NCBI GenBank assembly: GCA_017382915.1
Contig: JAFNZJ010000079.1
Location: 1 to 6,440, forward strand
Reading direction: 5' to 3'
DNA from: Clostridia bacterium
GTDB taxonomy: Bacteria > Bacillota > Clostridia > Oscillospirales > Acutalibacteraceae
DNA length: 6,440 bases
Shown: one piece after another, positions 1-6,014 of the stretch
Position numbering within the stretch: position 1 is the stretch's first letter
How the letters are laid out: each line of letters starts with the position of its first letter
Notes under the pieces: generated by a model
Told to the model about the DNA's origin: nothing
The model's input: the letters and a program-made list of their open reading frames with translations, nothing else
The model's database searches: none
Translations under genes and position numbers: made by a program

Positions 1-1
1 A

Positions 2-1366
2 GTACAAAAAGCAGAACTTATGGATTATTCTGATGTACGTGGCTGTATGGTTATAGAGCCTTATGGATATGCTATTTGGGAAAATATTGTTTCAATATTA
101 GATAAAAAGTTTAAAGAATTAGGTCATCAAAATGTATCAATGCCAATGCTTATACCTGAGAGCTTGCTTCAAAAAGAAAAGGACCATGTTGAAGGCTTTG
201 CACCTGAAGTAGCTTGGGTTACGCACGGAGGAGAGGAGAAACTTTCTGAGAGGCTATGTGTTAGACCAACATCCGAAACCCTTTTTTGTGAGCATTATGC
301 AAATATAGTTCATTCTCACCGCGACCTGCCCAAGCTTTATAACCAGTGGGTTAATGTAGTCAGGTGGGAAAAAACTACCCGTCCCTTCCTTCGTTCAAGG
401 GAATTTTTATGGCAGGAGGGTCACACCATCCACGCATCTGCTGCTGAAGCTGTGGAGGAGACCGAGCGTATGCTCAATGTTTACGCCGATTTTTGTGAAA
501 ATTACCTTGCAATGCCGGTTGTAAAGGGCAAAAAGACCGAAAGCGATAAATTTGCAGGTGCCGTTGCAACCTACGCTATTGAGGCACTTATGCATGACGG
601 TAAGGCACTTCAGGCAGGTACATCACACTATTTTGGTGATGGCTTTGCAAAGGCATTTGGCATTCAGTTTACCAATAAAGAAAATAAGTTAGAGCATCCA
701 CATCAAACCTCTTGGGGTGTTACAACCCGCCTTATTGGTGCAATAATTATGACACACGGTGATGATAACGGTCTGGTTTTACCACCTGCTGTAGCACCAA
801 TTCAGCTTGTTATTATTCCTATTGCATCACATAAACCCGGTGTTATAGAGAAGGCTGAGGAGTTGGAGGCAAGAATTAAAAACATCTGCCGCGTTAAAAC
901 CGATAAAAGCGACCAGTCACCCGGCTGGAAGTTTGCTGAATATGAAATGAAGGGCGTGCCCCTTCGTTTGGAAATCGGTCCTAAGGACATTGAAAATAAT
1001 CAGTGCGTAATTGTTCGCCGTGATACCAGGGAAAAATATTTCGTAAGCCTTGATGAGCTTGAAACCAAAATCCCCGAGCTTTTAAATGAGGTGCATAACG
1101 GCCTTTATGAAAAAGCCCTTAAAAACCGTGAAAACCGCACCTACACCTGTACTACCATTGATGAAATTAAGCAGGTGTTAAATGAAAAGGGCGACGGCTT
1201 TATTAAGGCAATGTGGTGTGAGGATGAGGCCTGCGAGGATATGGTTAAAGAGCAAACAGGTGCAGGCTCACGCTGTATGCCCTTTGAGCAGGAAGTAATA
1301 AGTGATAAATGTGTTTGCTGTGGTAAACCCGCCAAAAAGCTGGTTTATTGGGGTAAGGCATATTAA
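2..1366 (+). CDS. proS: Prolyl-tRNA synthetase, type 3 (5'-truncated by window edge)
   Basis: Charges tRNA-Pro with proline in the cytoplasm. The reading frame is open from base 2 and reads VQKAEL before the ATG at 20, so that ATG is internal and the true start lies upstream. Numbering from it, the class II core shows the proline-binding TSE loop (84-86), motif 2 with FLRSREFLWQEGHT (123-136) and motif 3 with TRLIGA...GDDNGLVLPP (236-256). The anticodon-binding domain follows from about 260. The C-terminal zinc module has Cys 400, 405, 431 and 434. Their 5-26-3 spacing matches, as I recall, the zinc ligands of the Thermus type 3 enzyme and implies that only about 20 residues are missing. The protein ends in Tyr, as is usual for this type, and lacks the editing insertion of the long bacterial form. 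The next gene starts 13 nt downstream, so co-transcription is likely. Confidence 0.97.
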   Translation, partial: VQKAELMDYSDVRGCMVIEPYGYAIWENIVSILDKKFKELGHQNVSMPMLIPESLLQKEKDHVEGFAPEVAWVTHGGEEKLSERLCVRPTSETLFCEHYANIVHSHRDLPKLYNQWVNVVRWEKTTRPFLRSREFLWQEGHTIHASAAEAVEETERMLNVYADFCENYLAMPVVKGKKTESDKFAGAVATYAIEALMHDGKALQAGTSHYFGDGFAKAFGIQFTNKENKLEHPHQTSWGVTTRLIGAIIMTHGDDNGLVLPPAVAPIQLVIIPIASHKPGVIEKAEELEARIKNICRVKTDKSDQSPGWKFAEYEMKGVPLRLEIGPKDIENNQCVIVRRDTREKYFVSLDELETKIPELLNEVHNGLYEKALKNRENRTYTCTTIDEIKQVLNEKGDGFIKAMWCEDEACEDMVKEQTGAGSRCMPFEQEVISDKCVCCGKPAKKLVYWGKAY

Positions 1367-1367
1367 A

Positions 1368-1372
1368 GGGAG
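1368..1372 (+). promoter_or_regulatory. Ribosome binding site fixing the start at 1380
   Basis: GGGAG lies 7 nt before the ATG at 1380 and directly after the proS stop codon. It supports this ATG over the in-frame GTG at 1302, which lies inside proS and would put a non-hydrophobic stretch ahead of a clear signal peptide. Confidence 0.8.
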
Positions 1373-1379
1373 CGTTATA

Positions 1380-2027
1380 ATGAAAAGTATAAATAAAAAA
1401 CTTTATACCGCCCTTACAGTTTGTCTGCTTAGTTTACTGCTTACTGTTGGCGTTATGGCTGAAACTTCAAGTTCTACTGCCGGTACATCTTCTGTACAGT
1501 CTACCCCCGTTTCCAGTAATACCGGTGATGTTAGCTCTGACACCACTTCGGGCGATAGCTCCGATACCGAAAGCGGTGATGAGTCGGGCTCTGATGTATC
1601 TGACAGCTCTGATTTAACATCAAATGAAAGTGACATTACATCTGACAGCAGTAATTTAGGTTCAACAGCGGTAAGCTCTGCCACATCATCTAAAAAGAAT
1701 TATGGTAATATTGGTGGCTACATCAATGATGAAACCGACACTTCCGGTTGGGGCACAGGTGATGAAGAAGTATCTGAGCCGCTTGTTAGTGTTGGCACCA
1801 CCGAAAAGGGTGAAAGTAAGCAAATCAGCAACTATTCAGGTTTGCTTTGGGTACTTATTTGGATACCCATTTTGCTTATAATCGGTTCGGTTGCGGCACT
1901 TATTTATGTTAACCGCAAGTCCTTTTTAACCGAAGGCGCACCTACCGACGGTGATGAGCCAAGCAAAAAGCAAAAGGCTAAAAACAGCCATAAAAAACGC
2001 ACCAATGTCTATAAACCGAGGGACTAA
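1380..2027 (+). CDS. Secreted Ser/Thr/Asp-rich single-pass membrane protein, function unknown
   Basis: I do not recognise a named family. The 215-residue product has a signal peptide (basic MKSINKK, hydrophobic core about 9-25, likely cleavage after Ala27 in VMA-ET). A low-complexity stretch follows at 28-104, in which 41 of 77 residues are Ser or Thr and 14 are Asp or Glu, with no Lys or Arg. Next come a Gly/Asp-rich segment (108-150) containing GYINDETDTSGWGTGDEE, one transmembrane helix (about 155-177) and a Lys-rich tail (178-215). The expected topology is type I, with the acidic Ser/Thr region outside and the basic tail in the cytoplasm. There is no LPXTG motif, so it is membrane-held rather than sortase-anchored. 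It may be an extended or glycosylated stalk. It follows proS by 13 nt and is probably read from the same transcript; the rsmD promoter begins just after its stop. Confidence 0.88.
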   Translation: MKSINKKLYTALTVCLLSLLLTVGVMAETSSSTAGTSSVQSTPVSSNTGDVSSDTTSGDSSDTESGDESGSDVSDSSDLTSNESDITSDSSNLGSTAVSSATSSKKNYGNIGGYINDETDTSGWGTGDEEVSEPLVSVGTTEKGESKQISNYSGLLWVLIWIPILLIIGSVAALIYVNRKSFLTEGAPTDGDEPSKKQKAKNSHKKRTNVYKPRD

Positions 2028-2033
2028 TGGGTA

Positions 2034-2062
2034 TTGACAAATTTTAAGTAATTTGTAATAAT
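2034..2062 (+). promoter_or_regulatory. Sigma-A-type promoter for rsmD-coaD-coil
   Basis: A perfect -35 TTGACA (2034-2039) is followed by a 17-nt spacer and the -10 AATAAT (2057-2062, 5 of 6 matches), with a TG at 2054-2055 giving an extended -10. Transcription should begin near 2069, which is the GGAG ribosome site of rsmD itself, leaving a leader of only about 11 nt. There is no terminator hairpin between the upstream stop and this site, so read-through from proS is also possible. Confidence 0.78.
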
Positions 2063-2079
2063 ATAAATGGAGTATTTTT

Positions 2080-2631
2080 ATGCGAGTAATTACCGGCACA
2101 GCCCGTGGCAAAAAGCTTGTTACCGCTGATGGGCTTGATGTTAGGCCAACCCCTGAACGCGTTAAGGAGGCCTTTTTTAGTTCAATTCAGTTTGATATTG
2201 AAGGTAAGGCCTTTTTAGACCTTTTTGCAGGCTCCGGTCAAATGGGTATTGAAGCATTAAGCCGCGGCGCCGAAAGGGCAGTGTTCGTTGACCAAAGCCC
2301 CATTTCGGTGGAACATATAAACCAAAACCTAAAAAACACAGGTCTTTTAAATAAAGCCAAGGTAATAAGGGGCGATTTTTCGGCCGTTTTACTTGGTATG
2401 ACCGAAGTTTTTGACTATGTATTTTTAGACCCGCCTTATGCGGCAGACCTTTTAGAAAAAGCACTGCTTTTGGTGCAAAAAAATGTTAAGCCATACGGTC
2501 TTATAATTTGTGAGCACCCAAAAGAGGTTGTCCTGCCAAATGAGGTCCACGATTTTACAGTTAAAAAATGTTATCGTTACGGTAAGGTTTACCTTACTGT
2601 CTTTGCAAGGAAGGGTGAGGCTGATGAATGA
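2080..2631 (+). CDS. rsmD: 16S rRNA (guanine(966)-N(2))-methyltransferase
   Basis: Transfers a methyl group from S-adenosylmethionine to N2 of G966 in 16S rRNA during assembly of the small ribosomal subunit. The 183-residue length is normal for RsmD. Visible family features are the N-terminal MRVITGTARGKKL, the RPTPERVKEAFFSS segment (22-35), the SAM-binding motif I DLFAGSGQMGIEAL (47-60), an acidic residue ending strand 2 (VFVDQS, Asp71), the catalytic DPPY (117-120) and a C-terminal RYGKVYLTVF. The start at 2080 is supported by GGAG 7 nt upstream and by the canonical N terminus. Its last 8 nt overlap the start of coaD, a pairing conserved across many bacteria, which indicates translational coupling. 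Confidence 0.96.
   Translation: MRVITGTARGKKLVTADGLDVRPTPERVKEAFFSSIQFDIEGKAFLDLFAGSGQMGIEALSRGAERAVFVDQSPISVEHINQNLKNTGLLNKAKVIRGDFSAVLLGMTEVFDYVFLDPPYAADLLEKALLLVQKNVKPYGLIICEHPKEVVLPNEVHDFTVKKCYRYGKVYLTVFARKGEADE
2609..2615 (+). promoter_or_regulatory. Ribosome binding site fixing the coaD start
   Basis: GGAAGGG inside the end of rsmD lies 8 nt before the ATG at 2624. It selects that ATG over the in-frame ATG at 2510, which would add 38 residues with no resemblance to CoaD. Confidence 0.75.
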
Positions 2632-3121
2632 TATTATAGCAGTTTGCCCGGGTAGCTTTGACCCCGTAACCGTCGGTCACCTTGATATAATTAAAAGGGC
2701 GGCAGGTATGTTTTCTGAGGTGGTTGTGGTTGTAATGCAAAACCGCGCAAAATCGCCCAGCTTTACGGTGGAAGAACGCAAAGAAATGCTTAAAGCCGTA
2801 ACATCTGACCTGCCTAATGTCAGGGTAGCTTCTTTTGACGGTCTGCTTGCCACCTATACCAAGCAAATAGGTGCGGGCGCAATTGTTAAGGGCTTACGCG
2901 CCATGTCCGACTTTGAATATGAGTTTCAAATGGCGCTAACCAATAAAAAGCTTAACCCCAATACCGAAACTGTTTTTTTAACCACCAGAGCTGAGAATAT
3001 GTATCTAAGCTCCAGTATGGTTAAACAAATAGGCAGTATGGGGGGCGACATTTCAGATTTTGTTCCCAAAAGCATTTTAGATAAGGTCGCCAAGCGTTTA
3101 CAAAGCAAAAGCAATACTTAA
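2624..3121 (+). CDS. coaD: Phosphopantetheine adenylyltransferase
   Basis: Converts 4'-phosphopantetheine and ATP to dephospho-CoA and pyrophosphate, the penultimate step of coenzyme A synthesis. The 165-residue protein fits the usual 160 or so of this nucleotidyltransferase family. The N-terminal CPGSFDPVTVGHLDII carries the TxGH form of the HIGH nucleotide-binding motif (Thr16 to His19). Other family segments are FTVEERKEML (47-56), KGLRAMSDFEYE (89-100, with the conserved Arg92), TRAENMYLSSSMVKQI (121-136, containing the Ser-rich phosphate-binding signature) and GGDISDFVP (140-148). The ATG at 2624 begins at the expected family N terminus and overlaps rsmD by 8 nt (ATGAATGA). The coiled-coil gene follows after 28 nt. 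Confidence 0.97.
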   Translation: MNDIIAVCPGSFDPVTVGHLDIIKRAAGMFSEVVVVVMQNRAKSPSFTVEERKEMLKAVTSDLPNVRVASFDGLLATYTKQIGAGAIVKGLRAMSDFEYEFQMALTNKKLNPNTETVFLTTRAENMYLSSSMVKQIGSMGGDISDFVPKSILDKVAKRLQSKSNT

Positions 3122-3149
3122 TTTTTGTATAAAGAAAGGAAGTAAAACT

Positions 3150-3614
3150 ATGAACATGGAAGAAATGCTTGAACAGATTGATGAAGCGTTAGAGGACGGT
3201 ACTAAGCTTTTTGGTAAAAGAACTGTAGTAGATGTTGAAAAAATCCGCGCCTTAATTGATGAGCTTCGCCTTAATATGCCCAGCGAAATTAAGCAGGCAA
3301 GGGGCATTGTTGCCGACCGTGCTGACATTATCACCAACTCTAAAAAAGAGGCTGATGCTATCATCCGCAATGCAGAAGAGCGCGCAAAGGCTTTAGTAGC
3401 ACAGGAGGAAATTACACGCCTGGCACAAGAAAAGGCTGCAGAGATTATTTCTGCCGCACAAACCAAAAGCCGCGAAATGCGTAAAGCCGCACAGGATTTT
3501 GTTGATGACCTTATGCGCCGTGCAGATGAAGGTCTTACCGAAAATCTTGCCGAAATCCGCAAAACCCGTGCTTCATTAAAACAGCAAATCCCCGCAGCTA
3601 ATCAGGGCAAATAA
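3150..3614 (+). CDS. Coiled-coil protein resembling the DivIVA-like division protein SepIVA
   Basis: The 154-residue soluble protein is very rich in Ala, Glu, Lys and Arg. An N-terminal head (1-25) is followed by near-continuous predicted helix, with heptad-like runs at about 29-125 and again to about 146. There is no signal peptide, membrane segment or nucleotide-binding motif. Such proteins beside coaD are often loosely called 'ATPase' because they look like V/F-ATPase stalk subunits, but no other ATPase gene is present. From memory, two segments line up with mycobacterial SepIVA: DVEKIRALIDELRLNMPSEI (28-47) with the SepIVA stretch around DVLELIDDIKDAIPGEL, and the region around AAQDFVDDLMRRADEGL (113-129) with the SepIVA C-terminal YVDNKLAEFEEFL. 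It would be a short form lacking part of the middle coil. AGGA (3137-3140) lies 9 nt before the chosen ATG; the ATG at 3156 is a weaker alternative. It ends the cluster and is followed by a terminator. Confidence 0.85.
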   Translation: MNMEEMLEQIDEALEDGTKLFGKRTVVDVEKIRALIDELRLNMPSEIKQARGIVADRADIITNSKKEADAIIRNAEERAKALVAQEEITRLAQEKAAEIISAAQTKSREMRKAAQDFVDDLMRRADEGLTENLAEIRKTRASLKQQIPAANQGK

Positions 3615-3630
3615 GTTATAGCAACATATT

Positions 3631-3667
3631 AAAAGCAGAGAGGTAAATTTGACCTCTCTGCTTTTTT
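3631..3667 (+). terminator. Intrinsic terminator of the proS/rsmD-coaD-coil cluster
   Basis: A perfect 14-bp stem pairs 3631-3644 (AAAAGCAGAGAGGT) with 3652-3665 (ACCTCTCTGCTTTT) around a 7-nt loop and runs into a T tract. It begins 16 nt after the coiled-coil stop codon. The A-run on the 5' side gives a T-run on the other strand too, so it could work in both directions. Confidence 0.92.
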
Positions 3668-3691
3668 ATTTTAAAATTCATATTTATCCTC

Positions 3692-3720
3692 TTTACAAAG
3701 AAATTTTTAAGGGTTATAAT
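3692..3720 (+). promoter_or_regulatory. Sigma-A-type promoter for the gtrA-flavodiiron-rubredoxin unit
   Basis: TTTACA (3692-3697, 5 of 6) is followed by a 17-nt spacer and a perfect TATAAT (3715-3720). Transcription should start near 3727, within the AAAGGGG ribosome site (3726-3732), giving a leader of about 14 nt. It lies just after the preceding terminator and is the strongest visible promoter for the three genes downstream. Confidence 0.82.
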
Positions 3721-3740
3721 ATTTCAAAGGGGTAGTTGCT

Positions 3741-4151
3741 ATGAAACAAAAAATTATTGATAAAGTAACCCTAAAATTCATACTGGTTGGCATAATCAAT
3801 ACCCTTGTAGGTAATGGTATTATGTTTTTGCTTTATAATCTTTTTGGGGTGGGGTATTGGCTTTCATCTGCCGCCAATTATGTTGTTGGCAGTGTGGTAA
3901 GTTTTATTTTAAATAAATATTTCACCTTTAAAAAACGCAAATGGTCGTTAAAAGAGGTTTTGAAATTTATTATAAATATAGTGTTGTGCTACGCAGTGGC
4001 ATACGGTGTTGCAAAACCGCTTGCCTATGCTGTTTTTGCCGGCTTTGCCCCCACTTTTAAGGATAATTTGGCAATGCTTGCAGGGGCGGGTATTTTTATA
4101 GTTTTAAATTATTTTGGGCAAAGATTTTTTGCTTTTAATGATAAACGATAG
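3741..4151 (+). CDS. GtrA-family four-helix membrane protein
   Basis: The 136-residue protein fits the GtrA family (PF04138-type) in length and layout, with four hydrophobic helices at about 10-32, 40-60, 73-98 and 107-127. Family signatures are KFILVGIINTLVG (12-24) in helix 1, NKYFTFK (58-64) after helix 2 and NYFGQRFFAF (123-132) at the C terminus. Characterised members are thought to flip polyprenyl-phosphate-linked sugars across the membrane for glycosylation of O-antigen or cell-wall polymers, usually with a GtrB-type glycosyltransferase. No such partner is visible here, so the substrate is unknown. AAAGGGG lies 8 nt before the ATG. The flavodiiron gene starts 48 nt after its stop with no terminator between, so the two probably share a transcript although no functional link is evident. 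Confidence 0.9.
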   Translation: MKQKIIDKVTLKFILVGIINTLVGNGIMFLLYNLFGVGYWLSSAANYVVGSVVSFILNKYFTFKKRKWSLKEVLKFIINIVLCYAVAYGVAKPLAYAVFAGFAPTFKDNLAMLAGAGIFIVLNYFGQRFFAFNDKR

Positions 4152-4186
4152 CAAATTGTGGTAAACTTTAAATGTAAACATTTTTT

Positions 4187-4190
4187 GAGG
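4187..4190 (+). promoter_or_regulatory. Ribosome binding site fixing the flavodiiron start
   Basis: GAGG lies 9 nt before the ATG at 4200. An in-frame GTG at 4158 has no ribosome site and would add 14 residues that do not belong to the family N terminus. Confidence 0.7.
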
Positions 4191-4199
4191 TGTTTTAAA

Positions 4200-5990
4200 A
4201 TGCAAATTACAAACGACATTAAGTACATCGGCGTTAATGACCGCAGTATTGACCTTTTTGAGGGTCAGTATATAGTCCCTAACGGAATTTCATATAATTC
4301 CTACGCCATTATTGATGAAAAAATAGCCATTATGGATACGGTGGATGTTAATTTCACCCACGAATGGTTGGATAATATCCGTGATACCTTGGGCGGCAAA
4401 AATCCCGATTATTTAATTATTCAGCATATGGAGCCTGACCATTCAGCCAACATTGCAAACTTTGTAAATGCCTACCCAAATGTTACCTTGGTGGCATCGG
4501 CTAAGGCATTTAATATGATGCAGAATTTCTTTGGCACCGATTTTAGCGATAAACGCATAGTGGTGGGTGAGGGTGATACATTATCGCTTGGTCGCCACAC
4601 CCTTACCTTTGTTACTGCACCAATGGTACACTGGCCGGAGGTTATAGTAACCTATGACAGTACCGATAAAGTACTGTTTTCGGCAGATGGCTTTGGTAAG
4701 TTTGGCGCGCTTGATACCAATGAAGACTGGGCATGTGAAGCCAGACGCTATTACATTGGTATTGTTGGTAAATACGGCGCACAGGTTCAAAGTCTGCTTA
4801 AAAAGGCGGCAGGTCTTGATATAAACATTATTTGCCCCTTGCACGGACCCGTATTAACCGAAAATTTAGGCTATTATATAAATCTTTATAACATTTGGTC
4901 CAGCTATGAGCCGGAGGAGGATGGCATAGTAATTGCATATACCTCGGTTTATGGTAATACTAAAAAGGCGGTTATCCGCCTTGCCGAAAAATTAAAGGCA
5001 AACGGTTGCCCCAAGGTGGTTATAAATGATTTGGCCCGTGTAGATATGGCCGAAGCGGTGGAGGATGCCTTCCGTTACAGTAAGCTTGTGCTTGCCACCA
5101 CCACCTATAATGCAGATATTTTCCCCTTTATGAGGGAGTTTATTAACCACCTTACCGAGCGCAACTTCCAAAATCGCACAGTAGCCTTTATTGAAAACGG
5201 CAGTTGGGCACCCCTTGCCGCAAAGGTAATGCGCGGTATGTTAGATAGCTCAAAAAATCTAACCTTTACCGAAACCACCGTTAAAATTGTGTCGGCTTTA
5301 AATGAGCAAAGTATAAATGAGCTTGATACCCTTGCTAATGAACTGTGTATGGACTATTTGGCAAAGCAGGATTCCACAGCAAATAAAAACGACCTGACTG
5401 CGTTATTTAATATAGGCTATGGTCTTTATGTGGTTACTTCAAACGACGGCATTAAGGATAACGGACTTATAGTAAACACCGTAACACAGGTTACCAATAC
5501 CCCAAACCGTTTGGCAGTTACCATAAATAAAGAAAACTATTCACACCACATTATTAAGCAAACAGGTAAAATGAACATTAACTGCCTTACTGAGGAGGCA
5601 CCCTTTAAGGTGTTTGAAGCCTTTGGCTTTAAAAGTGGCCGTAACACAGATAAATTTAAGGACTGTGAGCCACTTCGCAGTGAAAACGGACTGGTATTTT
5701 TACCAAGGTATATTAACAGCTTTATGTCCCTTAAGGTGGAGCAGTATATTGATTTAGATACCCACGGTATGTTTGTCTGCTCGGTTACTGAGGCACGTGT
5801 TATTTCTGATAAGCCTACAATGACCTATACCTACTACCATGAAAATGTTAAACCCAAGCCCAATACCGATGGTAAATCCGGCTATGTATGTAAAATATGC
5901 GGCTATGTTTATGAGGGTGATACCCTGCCCGAAGATTTTGTTTGCCCGCTTTGTAAACACGGCGCCGCCGATTTTGAAGAGATTAAGTAA
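4200..5990 (+). CDS. fprA: Flavodiiron protein (FprA type) fused to flavin reductase and rubredoxin domains
   Basis: A 596-residue cytoplasmic enzyme expected to reduce O2 to water and/or NO to N2O. Domains in order: (1) beta-lactamase-like diiron domain, about 1-240, with every canonical ligand present (His76, Glu78, Asp80 and His81 in HMEPDH; His144; Asp163; His215). (2) FMN-binding flavodoxin domain, about 243-385, with phosphate loop TSVYGNT (248-254), TTTYNADIFPF (300-310) and ENGSWAP (332-338). (3) Flavin reductase-like domain, about 400-547, with NIGYGLYVVTS (404-414), NKENYSHHII (443-452), FGFKSGRNTDKF (475-486) and TYTYYH (542-547). (4) After a Lys/Pro linker, a short rubredoxin (560-596) with Cys564, 567, 582 and 585. 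Domains 3 and 4 together equal Moorella Hrb, the electron donor of FprA. Electrons probably pass from NAD(P)H through the reductase flavin and rubredoxin iron to FMN and the diiron site. Whether it prefers O2 or NO cannot be read from the sequence. A rubredoxin gene follows after 24 nt. Confidence 0.96.
   Translation: MQITNDIKYIGVNDRSIDLFEGQYIVPNGISYNSYAIIDEKIAIMDTVDVNFTHEWLDNIRDTLGGKNPDYLIIQHMEPDHSANIANFVNAYPNVTLVASAKAFNMMQNFFGTDFSDKRIVVGEGDTLSLGRHTLTFVTAPMVHWPEVIVTYDSTDKVLFSADGFGKFGALDTNEDWACEARRYYIGIVGKYGAQVQSLLKKAAGLDINIICPLHGPVLTENLGYYINLYNIWSSYEPEEDGIVIAYTSVYGNTKKAVIRLAEKLKANGCPKVVINDLARVDMAEAVEDAFRYSKLVLATTTYNADIFPFMREFINHLTERNFQNRTVAFIENGSWAPLAAKVMRGMLDSSKNLTFTETTVKIVSALNEQSINELDTLANELCMDYLAKQDSTANKNDLTALFNIGYGLYVVTSNDGIKDNGLIVNTVTQVTNTPNRLAVTINKENYSHHIIKQTGKMNINCLTEEAPFKVFEAFGFKSGRNTDKFKDCEPLRSENGLVFLPRYINSFMSLKVEQYIDLDTHGMFVCSVTEARVISDKPTMTYTYYHENVKPKPNTDGKSGYVCKICGYVYEGDTLPEDFVCPLCKHGAADFEEIK
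5924..5947 (+). repeat. Direct repeat copy 1, in the fused rubredoxin domain
   Basis: These 24 bases, coding for LPEDFVCP, are identical to 6107-6130. The match extends to 30 bases with one mismatch (5924-5953 against 6107-6136). The copies are 183 bp apart and in the same reading phase. Confidence 0.85.
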
Positions 5991-5997
5991 TTCTTTT

Positions 5998-6007
5998 AGG
6001 GAGGTGA
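5998..6007 (+). promoter_or_regulatory. Strong ribosome binding site of the small rubredoxin gene
   Basis: AGGGAGGTGA sits 7 nt before the ATG at 6015. It is close to the full anti-Shine-Dalgarno complement and is the best ribosome site in the window, which helps establish the 52-codon gene and suggests high translation. Confidence 0.85.
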
Positions 6008-6014
6008 ATTTATA

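Noticed and set aside
2..1366. Archaeal-type ProS as evidence of recent horizontal transfer
   Set aside because: Type 3 ProS is widespread in Clostridia and related Firmicutes, and base composition here does not differ obviously from the neighbours.
1302..1379. Upstream GTG start for the Ser-rich protein
   Set aside because: It lies inside proS, lacks a ribosome site, and would bury the signal peptide; the ATG at 1380 is better.
1403..1684. Minus-strand open frame of 93 codons opposite the Ser-rich gene
   Set aside because: It arises from the biased Ser/Thr/Asp codons of the opposite strand; no domain is seen and the plus-strand frame has a signal peptide and membrane helix.
2010..2040. Terminator between the Ser-rich gene and rsmD
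   Set aside because: No inverted repeat followed by Ts could be found; the region is taken up by the stop codon and the -35 box.
2510..2623. Upstream in-frame ATG for coaD
   Set aside because: The 38 extra residues are rsmD read out of frame, while the protein from 2624 matches the family N terminus.
3098..3562. Minus-strand open frame of 154 codons opposite the coiled-coil gene
   Set aside because: It is a mirror of the Ala/Glu/Lys-rich coil codons, giving a Ser/Arg/Ile-rich product with no recognisable domain, and the plus-strand gene has the ribosome site, context and terminator.
4158..4199. Upstream GTG start for the flavodiiron protein
   Set aside because: No ribosome site and no family-like residues; GAGG precedes the ATG at 4200.
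4200..4920. Reading of the diiron domain as a metallo-beta-lactamase or generic hydrolase
   Set aside because: The HxExDH ligand set, the following flavodoxin domain with TSVYGNT and the rubredoxin tail are specific to flavodiiron proteins.
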